A stretch of DNA of 64,000 nt from Ovis canadensis. Its lineage: Eukaryota > Chordata > Mammalia > Artiodactyla > Bovidae. Below the pieces are notes generated by a model, which was not told where the DNA came from, did not search any database, and worked only from the letters and a program-made list of their open reading frames with translations. The stretch is taken from positions 87,125,501 to 87,189,500 of the forward strand of contig NC_091251.1 of the NCBI RefSeq assembly GCF_042477335.2. The letters are read 5' to 3'. Below, piece after piece: positions 31,732-40,815 of this stretch. A program made the position numbers and the translations under genes. The first letter of the stretch is position 1, and every line of letters begins with the position of its first letter.

Positions 31732-32249
31732 ATGCGCTGTTGTTACAGTTTATCCCTATTCAATGTGGGAGGGAATGACACAAAAGCATGAATATCAGGA
31801 GACAAGGCTCACTGGAGGCCTTCATGGAAGCTGGCTAGTGCAGCCAGTCTCAGCATGGTACCATTTTCAAGAGGCACCAGTTTCACATTCAAAAGCGCTG
31901 AAAACGTTGAAAAGCAGTCTTTACTGACATTTCAATGAGAGGCAAGGAAGACAGAATTCTATTGCCTGGGGCCCATCAAAAGTTCTAAAGTTCCTCTTCA
32001 CTCACATATTTCTCCAAAGTTATCACTCATCACACCAAAATCTCTCTTCTCCTAAACACTCAAATCCTCACACCTCTCCCCATCCCCATCTCAACTGTGT
32101 AGATTAAGTCAACTTCTCTTAATTCTCAGCTCTCCTCTTTACTCTGAGGCCCCAGGAACCAGGTATCAGCCACAAAGACTTTTGAGTGGGGCATAGAGAG
32201 AGGATGAAGAGGGAGGCTGGGAAAAATGATATGTTAACGTTTTGTATCT
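31732..32249. other. 0.5-kb single-copy stretch
   Basis: Pyrimidine-rich at 32020-32150. No gene or repeat family is recognised. Confidence 0.45.
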
Positions 32250-32330
32250 TTATCACATTTACATCCTAAGTGCCTTTATAGTTCTGAGAACATAGTAGAT
32301 GCTCAGTATGTTGATGAATTAATGGATGGT
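32250..32330 (+). mobile_element. L2 LINE 3'-end remnant
   Basis: 'ctaagtgcctttatagttct', 'gaacatagtagatgctcagt' and 'gatgaattaatgga' follow the sense L2 3' end. Confidence 0.6.
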
Positions 32331-32594
32331 GGTGTTTAAAAGTTATAAACAAAAATTATTTTATTTAGTGGTATTCAGAGCTAATGCTATATCAACAAAT
32401 TTCCATATGGAAATTCCATAGTATTAGCTTGTTTAGAAATGTTCATGATAAGGGTATTAAAATGTTGCTATTTTCTATGTATGTATTTTGGGGGTGCTCC
32501 CTTGAAAAATCCTGTTGAAATCAGAATCTGTGTTTTATTCCTTTTTATGTCCCCCAAACCTGGTAATGCCTGACTTGTGGTAAGCAGCTTTGCC

Positions 32595-32845
32595 AATTAC
32601 TTGTTGAATACTTACAATGTATACCAGACATTTATCCAGAACCAATACATGTATTCACTCACTTAATTCTCAGGGTAACTGAGATAGATTATATTATTAT
32701 CATCCCCATTTTTTGGATGAGGAATATGAAATACAAAGAGATTGGGTAACATGCTGGAGGACAAAAGCAAGAGCTGGGATGTGGACCAGAGCTGTCTTGT
32801 TCTAGAGTCTGTGACCATCCTCCCTACCACATCCTCAGGGTTTGT
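32595..32845 (-). mobile_element. MIR SINE, antisense, near full length
   Basis: 'cttgttgaatacttacaatg', 'cattttttggatgaggaata' and 'agctgggatgtggaccagag' in MIR order. Confidence 0.8.
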
Positions 32846-33054
32846 TGAATTGAATTAAAGTTGAGTGAGGAGGTTGGTCAGATCTTCCCCAGAAAAATCT
32901 ATACATCAGACACATCTAGAAAAACACTGAGAAAATTCTAGAAACCGCTAGTGTACTTTAAGGTGATCATGGATGGAAGAGGGGAAGTTGCAATGCCTTT
33001 GAGGATGGTTGGTTTAGAGAAAGATGAAATATGTCCAAAAAAAAATCAGTGAAT

Positions 33055-33345
33055 GCACAGAGGACTTTTAGGGTGGTTAAGATACTCTGCATGATACTAT
33101 AATGATGGACACAAGTCATTATATATTTGTCCAAACCCATGGGATGTGCAACAGCAGTGGAGTTTGGGTACTTATGATGTGTCGATGTGGGTTCATCAAC
33201 TGTAACAAATACACCACTCTGGAGGGAGATGCGGATAATACAGGAGGCTATGCGTTCGTGGGGGCAAGACGTATATGGGGCATCTCTGTACTTTCCTTTG
33301 AATTTGTCTGTGAATCTAAAACTGCCCTTAAAATTAAAATAACAT
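33055..33345 (+). mobile_element. L1M 3'-UTR, sense
   Basis: 'gatggacacaagtcattata', 'gtcgatgtgggttcatcaac', 'taacaaatacaccactctgg', 'gtatatggggcatctctgta' and 'gtgaatctaaaactgccctt' follow an old L1 3' UTR in full order. Confidence 0.8.
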
Positions 33346-33811
33346 CCTCAGCAGAAAGAAGTCAGTGAATATGAGCAAAGCCAAGCAGCTGGGTTCATTT
33401 AACATCAGAACGGAAACCCAGGTGGAGGGGAGCCTTGTGGTCTGTGCCCCTGGCCAGCTGCGATCCAGAGCTGGGCGGGCATTTGGCTGATGCAGTGTCC
33501 CTCACAAGCAGTAATAGCTCTGGCCATCACAGAGCTCTGGTTTGTTGAATTCGTATTCAGTCTCATATGGATATTAATGTTTGAGAAAATTTTTTAAATC
33601 ACCATAGAAACCAGGAAGCAACGCTCCTATTTGGGGAACCAACTAATGGAATGTTTTATAAAATAAGAAACAAGTTTATGCTTCAGCCGTGGGATTGTGT
33701 TCACCCTCTCCCGTGTTACATGGTTCATGTCCGCCTCCTCTGGTGCCATGTAATACTTTTAGCTTTCAGAATTGGAAACCGCATGACTCTTGGAGAAGTT
33801 TGAAAAGGATA
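33346..33811. other. Single-copy stretch
   Basis: No recognised family or exon. The short stretch before the SINE ends in AAGTG-type repeats that belong to the SINE tail. Confidence 0.45.
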
Positions 33812-33822
33812 GGAATGTAAAG

Positions 33823-34051
33823 TGAAGAGAAGTGAAGTGAAGTGAAGTGAATGAAGTCGCTCAGTCTTGTCCAACACTTTGCGACCCCATGGACTGTATG
33901 TAGCCTACCAGGCTCCTCCCTCCACGGCGTTCTCCAGGCAAGAGTCCTGGAGTGGGTTGCCATTTTCCTTCTCCAGGGGATCTTCCCCACCCAGGGATTG
34001 AACCTGGGTCTCCCACATTCCAGGCAGATGCTTTAACCTCTGAGCCACCAG
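33823..34051 (-). mobile_element. Bov-tA SINE with (AAGTG)n tail and perfect 11-bp TSD
   Basis: GGAATGTAAAG occurs at 33812-33822 and 34052-34062. The element's 3' tail has expanded into several AGTGA units (33823-33850). Confidence 0.96.
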
Positions 34052-34136
34052 GGAATGTAAAGATTTCCCAAATAAGAGTTTGCACAGCTGAAGCAAAAGG
34101 AAGCAGAGTTGTGGAAAAGAGAGGTGGTGTGGCACA

Positions 34137-34347
34137 GGGCTTCCTAGGTGAAGCTAGTGATAATGAACCTGTCTCTCAGTGCAGGAGACGTAAGTGACAG
34201 GGGTTCCATCCCTCGGCCAGAAAGATCCACTGGAGGAGGGTGTGGTAACCCACTCCAGTACTCTTGCCTGGAGAATCCCATGGACAGAGGAGCCTGGCAG
34301 GCTACAGTCCATGGGGTCACAAAGAGTCAGACACAACTGAGCCAGTA
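34137..34347 (+). mobile_element. Bov-tA SINE
   Basis: Sense Bov-tA from 'gggcttcctaggtgaagcta' to 'acacaactgagccagtaagc'. Confidence 0.94.
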
Positions 34348-34390
34348 AGCATGTCAATTATATCTCAACAAAATTGGAAGAAAAAATATT

Positions 34391-34529
34391 TTGGAGAAGG
34401 AAATGGCAACCCAATCCAGTATTCTGGCCTGGAAGATCCCATGGACAGAGGACCCTAGCGGGCTACAGTCTGTGGAAGTCGCAAAGAGTTGGTCACAACT
34501 GAGTGATGAACACTTTCACTTTCACACAA
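34391..34529 (+). mobile_element. BovA monomer SINE
   Basis: Monomer from 'tttggagaaggaaatggcaa' to 'aacactttcactttcac', without a tRNA head. It lies 43 bp after the previous SINE. Confidence 0.9.
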
Positions 34530-34555
34530 GGCGGACTCAGTTTATTTTTTTTAGC

Positions 34556-34740
34556 TTTTTTTTAAAAATATGGACCATCTTTAAAATCTTTGTTGAATTT
34601 GTTACAATATTGTTTCTGTTTTACGGTTTGGCTCTTTTGGCCATGAGGCATGTGGGATCTTAGCTCTCTGACCAGGGACCAAACATGTACCCCCTGCATA
34701 GGAAGGTGAAGTTTAATCATTGGAACACCAGAGAAATCCC
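34556..34740 (-). mobile_element. CHR-type SINE (short form)
   Basis: Poly-T, 'tgttgaatttgttacaatat', 'ttggccatgaggcatgtggg', 'tctgaccagggaccaaacat' and the head 'attggaacaccagagaaatc'. Confidence 0.9.
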
Positions 34741-35184
34741 GAGGATCCAGATTTAAGAAAGAAGCAGAGAGAGAAAGGCAAGAGGGCGCCTTTTGCCTTT
34801 CTCTCTCTGTCAGATTTCCAGACAGGCACGTGTCCTTCGACAGATGACACAGTCTGAACAGAATTGAGAGGAGACCTTTCTTCCCTTAGGGCCGCCATTG
34901 CTCAAACTGCCTCTGTGACTTCGTTCCCGTCTGTAATACACAGGTCACACTCACTGTAACCTGAAGAGCAGGAATTCCTTAACCGTGCACAGTGCCCGGC
35001 AGTTTAGAGAATACTCTGGAAGGCTGCTCCCAGAATGTCAGCTCGGTGGAGGCAAAAGAAAAGCATTCTTCTCTGTTTTGTTCTCTGTTGCATTCCCAGC
35101 CCAAGGAACAGTGGGGTCACACAGCAGACACACCATCAACAGTGCCTGCATATGTGACGAGGCGGCGTTTCGGGGCGATCCTGG
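34741..35184. other. Single-copy stretch
   Basis: Includes a small CpG-containing patch near 35158-35185. Two overlapping plus frames (34985-35236, 34992-35213) have no motif. No exon is called. Confidence 0.4.
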
Positions 35185-35280
35185 GAGGTATCGTCTCTTC
35201 ATTTTACAGATGAGAAAACTGAGTCAGCCAGACTGAGTAATTGACCCAATGATCTTGGCTCCAAGTCCAGTGCATAAGAA
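35185..35280 (-). mobile_element. MIR SINE remnant
   Basis: 'cattttacagatgagaaaac' then 'gactgagtaattgacccaat', the antisense MIR core. Confidence 0.75.
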
Positions 35281-35300
35281 GTACATCAAAATAAAGTATG

Positions 35301-36085
35301 TTCTTCTTTTTTCTTTTTCTTTTTTTAATTGAAGGATATTTGCTTTACAATGCTGTGTTAGTTTCAGGTGTATAGCAAAGTGATTCAGTTGTATGTATAT
35401 ATCTTTTTTCCGGTTCTTTTCCCTTACAAGTTATTATAAAACTCTGAGTATAGCTCCCTGTACCAAATGGTAGGTCCTTGTTGGTTACCTATCTTATATA
35501 TAGTAGTCTGTGTCTGTTCACCTCAAACGACTAATTTATCCCTCCCCACAGCTTCCCCTTTTGATAACCATAAGGTTTTTATTTTCTGTGTCTGTAGGTC
35601 TATTTCTGTTTCATATACAAGTTCATCTGTATCATTTATTTTAAGATTCCACGTATAAGTGATATTATGTGATATTTGTCTTTCTCTGTCTAGCTCACTT
35701 CACTTAGTATGCTAATCTCTAGATCCATCCATGTTGCTGCAAATGGCATTATTTTGTTCTTTATATGGCTGAGTAGTATTCCATTTGGAGAAGGCAATGG
35801 CACCCCACTCCAGTACTCTTGCCTGGAAAATCCCATGGACGGAGGAGCCTGGTGGGCTGCAGTCCATGGGGTGGCTAACAGTCAGACACGACTGAAGCGA
35901 CTTAGCAGCAGCAGTAGCAGCAGCCGTATTCTGTTGCGTGTTTGTGTGTATACATTCTTTACCCATTCATCAGTTGATGGACGCTTTGGTTGCTTCCGTG
36001 TCTTGGTTTTTGTAAACAGCACTGCCATAAACATTGAGGTGCCTGCACCTTTCCAAATTATGGTTTTCTGCAAAGCATATATATT
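35301..36085 (-). mobile_element. Antisense artiodactyl L1 3' region, split by BovA
   Basis: T-rich start, 'ttagtttcaggtgtatagca', 'catgttgctgcaaatggcat' and 'cattcatcagttgatggacg'. A BovA monomer divides it at 35787-35923. Confidence 0.9.
35787..35923 (+). mobile_element. BovA monomer SINE in L1
   Basis: 'ggagaaggcaatggcacccc' to 'agcgacttagcagcagcag'. The flanks GTATTCCATT and GTATTCTGTT suggest a 10-bp TSD with two changes. Confidence 0.92.
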
Positions 36086-36539
36086 TAAACACCCATGAAG
36101 GTACATGAAGCAAATACTCTGAGCCCTTTGGATGATGATTACTCTCCTCCCTCGCTCTTCCTATTTTCTTTTCCCCTCTTATATCAGCTTCATTCTTGTT
36201 CTTACCCAGCATGTAGCTTTTGACCCTTTTGGCTGTGTGAGAATACCCTGTGGGGCCTTACCCTCTTCTCCAAAGGGCTTTTGGGGAATTCCTTCCCAAC
36301 CATTCAGGTTCCCTCCCTAGGAGGGGTGGAGTCCTGGCCAACACAACCTGTTCTCTCCTAATAACTTCAAAGCGATTCTATTGCTCCCCTCATAGACCAG
36401 GTCCGGCCTCTGTCGGTTGGCCCATTGGTCAAAGTACATTGAAATGTTCATTGTGGGGGACAGAATTCCAGGCTCTTGCAGTCTTTCTTCCCATACGGAC
36501 TCCAAGTCCTTGGTTCAAAGTCCCCCTGTGTTTATCAGT
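36086..36539. other. Single-copy stretch
   Basis: A 142-codon plus frame (36250-36678) runs from here into the next repeat, so it is unlikely to be coding. No motif is recognised. Confidence 0.45.
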
Positions 36540-36975
36540 AACAGGAAAAACTGATGTTATGCACCTCCTAATACAATGCCCTGAAAAGAGCACAGCAATA
36601 TTTCTGTGGTATTCCTGCCTCAAATATATAAATCATGAGGAAGCATCAGACAAATCCAAATTGAGGAACATGCCATAGTGGGCCTGGCCTGTGCTCTTCA
36701 AAATATCAAGGTCGTGAAAGGTGAGGAAAGCCTGAGGAACTGTCCTAGATTGAAAAAGGCTCAAGGGACATGGCAAGTGAATGCAACTGTGATCCAGCTT
36801 TGAATGCTGGGCCTGTAATCAGTGTAACTGGGACGAGCAGTGAAATCTGAATGAGTCCATGGATTAGACGGTATCCTTGAATCTGTGTCAATTTCCTGAT
36901 TGTCATGGTTGTACTGTGGTTACGTTGCAGCATGTCCTTGAACTTGGGAAACACACACTCAAGTAATTAAGTGGG
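36540..36975 (+). mobile_element. Ancient mammalian repeat, probably L1M 3'-type
   Basis: 'gtgctcttcaaaatatcaag', 'ctgaggaactgtcctagatt', 'gtcaatttcctgattgtcat' and 'cttgggaaacacacactcaa' appear in the order of a widespread mammalian repeat. The family name is not certain. Confidence 0.5.
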
Positions 36976-37142
36976 GAACAGTCGCTCTGCCTTTAAAAGC
37001 AGGATAACAGCAAAAGTGGGTGGGAAGATGGGCTTTAAAATTCAACACACCTGACTTCCTTTGCAAACCAAGTTTCAGTTTCTCCTTCTGTGAAGTATAG
37101 CTAACACTCTACTTACATCACTGAATTTTAAGAGTTCAACGA

Positions 37143-37487
37143 GGGACTTCCCAGTAGTCCAGTGGTTAAGAATCCTTGCAATGCAAGGAGCCAGGGTCTA
37201 TCCCTGGTCAGGGAACTAAGGGCCCCCATGCCTCAGTGAAGTGAAGTGAAAGTGTCGCATCTTAGTTGTGTCTGACTCTTTGGAACCCCATGGACTGTAG
37301 CCCGCCAGGCTCCACTGTCCTTGGAAATCTCCAGGCAAGAATACCAGAATGGGTAGCCACTCCCTTCTCCAAGGGGTCTTCTGACCCAGGGATGGAACCT
37401 GGGTCTCCTGCATTGCAGGCAGATTCTTTACCATCTGAGTCACCAGAGAAATTCAGGTAGGGCCAAAAGTTAAAAGAAAAAAAAGAC
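37143..37487 (+). mobile_element. CHR-type SINE, itself split by Bov-tA
   Basis: Head at 37143 ('gggacttcccagtagtccag') to 'ccccatgcctcag'. The tail resumes at about 37456 with 'ggccaaaagttaaaagaaaa'. Confidence 0.85.
37237..37455 (-). mobile_element. Bov-tA SINE nested in CHR
   Basis: Antisense Bov-tA from 'tgaagtgaagtgaaagtgtc' to 'accatctgagtcaccagaga'. This is the youngest layer of the MIR/CHR/Bov-tA stack. Confidence 0.94.
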
Positions 37488-37550
37488 AATGTTGGTAAGG
37501 AGCTTACCCTGATACCTGGCACATGGCAAGCCTTCCACAACCTCTAGCTG

Positions 37551-38364
37551 CCTTTACTGCCTGAACATGTTTCAAAGGGATGAAGAACTGTCATTGTACA
37601 AACATTAGCTTTCCAGCTTTGTGGCTGGGTCCCTCCCGGGTTCCCTCCTGGCTGCTCTGCTTTGAGACCTTGTCGTCATCATCATAGGCATTGTCTTTGG
37701 AATCAGCCACTAGTTAGAATTATTTTCTTTGGCCTGAATTCAGATCCCCAGGCTAAAGCATTGAAGTCTGAAGCAAAGCCCCGGGATGGAGCTCTTACTT
37801 CACAATCCAGGTTTCCTGTCCCTTGCTGGGGCAAGCATCTATCTCTTCCTGAACAGCCTGGGGCTTGATTGAATTTCCTCTAGGTGTCCAGAGGGCTCCA
37901 CTCTGAATCCGGAGGTGGCCCATCTAAGTCTCCTCATTTCAGAAGTTCTGGAAGGCAGCCAGGGATTCCTGGCCAGTAGCTTATCCTAAAGGCAGGCCAT
38001 CAGTGTCTCAAATGTAGGAAGGTGGGGATTGAAGGTACATGTGGGAGGCCAGACCCTAAGGGTCAGGTGTGTAGCAACTGGGAGGGGAAGTGGCATCTCT
38101 CTAAGCTGGACATTGGAGGGTGTGGTTTGGGCTCTACTCTGGCTCATCACTTAAAACACCTGTTCAAGAAGTCACCTAGGGTGGGGGTGTCTGTAGATTA
38201 GGGAGGGTATATTTAGTTTTCACAGATTTGAGAGCAAAGCCTTCCTTGCAGTTTTAATCTTCACCCTCTTTAGAGACCGTATCCATCTTGGTCTTTCAAG
38301 CACTGAATCATTTAGATTAAAATTTTGAACTAAGTCTTGAAGCAAAATTATTTATTATCTCAAG
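37551..38364. other. 0.8-kb single-copy block
   Basis: No recognised repeat or exon. It contains GTCATC triplet repeats near 37672-37684. Repeat-poor sequence of ordinary composition. Confidence 0.45.
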
Positions 38365-38722
38365 ATTTCTATTGGTTAGGAATTCAGATCAAACACAGTG
38401 AGAATGACTATTCTCTGCCCTGTGATATCTAGGGCTTCAGATGGCAGATGTTGATGAAGGCTAGGGGTTGAAATCATTTAAATGTGTCTTCACTCTTGCG
38501 TCTGGTGACTGATACTGGCTTTCAATTGGGAATCTCACTGACGCTGTTGGCGGGAACATCCACATGTGGCTTCCACACATGGTCTGGGCTTCCTCACAAC
38601 AAGGCAGCTTCTTTCCAAAAGTAAGTACCCAGAGAAACAGGGAGAGCAAGATGAAGGCTACATTGCCTTGTATGACCTGGTATATCAGAGTGATTGAGGT
38701 AGAGAAGACACTAGAAGATATC

Positions 38723-38726
<4 letters not shown>

Positions 38727-38812
<86 letters not shown>
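38727..38812. repeat. Compound microsatellite (TC)n(TA)n(CA)n
   Basis: About 22 TC units to 38770, about 17 TA units to 38804, then CACACA. It is likely length-polymorphic. A second short (CA) tract lies beyond the Tigger2 element (39032-39043). Confidence 0.97.
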
Positions 38813-38814
<2 letters not shown>

Positions 38815-39010
38815 GCTGACCCTTGAACAATATGGATTTGAACTGCATGGGTCCAGGGATTTATAAAAGGATATTTTTTCAAGAGTAAATACTCTTGAAT
38901 AGTATAGATAGTACTATACTATCCTCAGTTAATTGAATCCTTAGGTGTGGAACTATGGATACAGAGGAACTACAGATTTCCAGCTGTGTAGAGGATCATC
39001 ACCCCTAATC
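38813..39010 (+). mobile_element. Tigger2/MER28-type DNA transposon remnant
   Basis: Left end 'gctgacccttgaacaatatg' and right end 'cctgcagtgttcaagggt' are the inverted termini of the Tigger2 group (pogo/mariner superfamily, TA target). It is internally deleted, so it is non-autonomous. Confidence 0.8.
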
Positions 39011-39034
39011 CCTGCAGTGTTCAAGGGTGTGTAT

Positions 39035-39402
39035 ACACACACAGAGTTAGGAATAGGTTCATGTGATTATGGAGGCTGCAAGTCCAAATCTACAAAGCGG
39101 GCCAGTATTCTGGAGATCCAGAGAGGGGTGCCAATGTTACAGTTCAAGGCCAAAAGTGGTCTGCCACGGAATTCCGTCTTGTTGGGAGAGGTCAGTCTTT
39201 GGTTCTATTCGAGCCTTCAGCTGATTGAATGAGGCTCAGCCGCATCATGGAGGGCAATCTGCTTTACTCAAAGCCTGCAGACTTAAATGTTAATCTCATC
39301 CCCCAAAAATCCTCAAAGAAGCATCCAGAATAGTGTTTGACCAAATATCTGGGCACTGTGGCCCAGCCCAGTTGACACATAAAACTAACCATTACACCTA
39401 GT
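39035..39402 (-). mobile_element. MLT2-type ERVL LTR, antisense
   Basis: 'ttatggaggctgcaagtcca', 'gattgaatgaggctcagccg', 'gggcaatctgctttactcaa' and 'ttgacacataaaactaacca' fit an antisense MLT2 LTR. There are no internal retroviral genes. Confidence 0.75.
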
Positions 39403-39612
39403 TTCAGAACTCACACAGTGTACTTCCACCACATTCTACTGGTCAAGGCTGTTATAAAAGTTTAGCCAAATACAAGCGAAGCGATCACAGAATGCCCCCT
39501 GCTGTGAATTCAATAGAGTAATATAAATACCATGTTGTAAGAAGCATATGCTTATGGCATGGGGTATGTGTTGGTGTGGCATCTTTGGAAAATATGATGT
39601 AGCAAATGTCCA

Positions 39613-40196
39613 ACTGTGACATAAGGGAAAAGGAAACCAATTTATAATCAAGTATTATGTCTTTCAAAATGTAAGTTCTCCAGTGTGGCTGCTCTCACAG
39701 TTACAGTAGAGAAGTCAGATTCCTGCATCTGTTCACAGCATCACTTTGAATGTGAGCCGCACAGGTGCAGACTACTACAGGTGTATCCCAAGGGCAACTC
39801 AAAAAACATGAGTGGAGATGCTGTGGGTGGTGTGATTTTCCAAAATGGTGAACGCTCTAAAACTCTATACAAGACAAAGTGCAATTTTTCCTGTTTACAT
39901 GGTAGTTGTATTCCTGGGATGGGGTGGAGGGTGGTGGGATTTGGGGGAAATCTGAGCATATAAAAGTTTGCAAAATCACATTGTGTTTACGTGTAAAGTG
40001 GAGTTATTAATAGGTTTCAAAGCTCAAAGCCTAGCGAAATAGATTGCTAATCTATAAATAAGCTGTTTTACCAATAGAAATGTCTCAGGGAACATGCCAA
40101 TGTCATGGGAGATATAAGGCAATTCCTACAGAACTTTCCAACAATCACAGGAGGACTCCTGGCCTCTGTGATCTCTCCCTACTAAAACCTAGTAGT
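39613..40196. other. Single-copy stretch
   Basis: A 92-codon plus frame (39685-39963) is open and cysteine-rich in its first half, but no family is recognised. A minus frame also covers it. No exon is called. Confidence 0.4.
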
Positions 40197-40365
40197 AGGG
40201 ACTTCCCTCGTGAGCCAGTGGCTAAAACTCTGCGCTCCCAATATAGGGAGCCTGGGTTTGATCCCTGGTCAAGGAACTAGATTCCACATGCCGCAACAAA
40301 AAACGTGCCACAACTCAGACCTAGTATAGCTAGATAAGTAAATGAAAATAAACAAATATTTTTTA
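40197..40365 (+). mobile_element. CHR-type SINE (short form)
   Basis: 'gggacttccctcgtgagcca', 'atccctggtcaaggaactag' and a long A-rich tail. Confidence 0.9.
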
Positions 40366-40493
40366 AAAGTCAATAGTGCCCTCTCCAGCATTGAGACCAC
40401 CAAAACCAGCACCTACGCTTTTCCAAAACTGCTCAAGGAGGACATCAGCAACCCTATTGAGAAGCAGTTCTGTAGAGGAAGTGCATACCTGCT

Positions 40494-40744
40494 AATTCAT
40501 TTCAGTCGTGTCCAACTTTTTGCAACCCCATGGACTGTAGACTTCCAGGCTCCTCTGTCCATGGAATTCTCCAGGCAAGAATACTGGAGGGATGAAAGAG
40601 AAACCTTAGACTTTACTGGGACTATTCAATAAAAACCATGCCATTCTCCAGGGGATCTTCCGACCCAGGGATCAAACCAGCATCTCTTATGTCTCCTGCA
40701 TTGGCAGGTGGGTTCTTTAGCACTAGTGCCACCTGGGAAGCCCC
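40494..40744 (-). mobile_element. Bov-tA SINE carrying a 46-bp foreign insert
   Basis: Antisense Bov-tA. At 'agaatactggag' the expected 'tgggttg' is replaced by a 46-bp block (about 40590-40635) that also occurs at 43781-43826. The SINE then continues with 'ccatgccattctccaggg'. Confidence 0.93.
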
Positions 40745-40815
40745 AGAAAAAGGAAAGGAACAGAGAAATTCCAAAGATTCCTGTGGAGGAAGTCTGGGGA
40801 GTATAGATATGAACC

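Larger units (their letters stand above)
37020..37550 (+). mobile_element. MIR SINE split by CHR and Bov-tA
   Basis: A first part at 37020-37142 ('agtttcagtttctccttctg') and a second at 37488-37550 ('ccctgatacctggcacatgg') read as one MIR. The CHR and Bov-tA elements lie between them. Confidence 0.65.
38365..39612 (-). mobile_element. MLT1-type LTR in two pieces, split by later insertions
   Basis: The first piece, 38365-38715, has 'ttctattggttaggaattca' and 'gtctgggcttcctcacaaca'. The second, 39403-39612, has 'ccaccacattctactggtca' and 'gtggcatctttggaaaatat'. Together they read as one antisense MLT1. In between lie a microsatellite, a Tigger2 element and an MLT2 LTR. Confidence 0.78.

Noticed and set aside
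39685-39963. Cysteine-rich 92-codon open frame.
   Set aside because: No family is recognised, a minus-strand frame covers the same DNA, and neither a start context nor a splice partner supports it.
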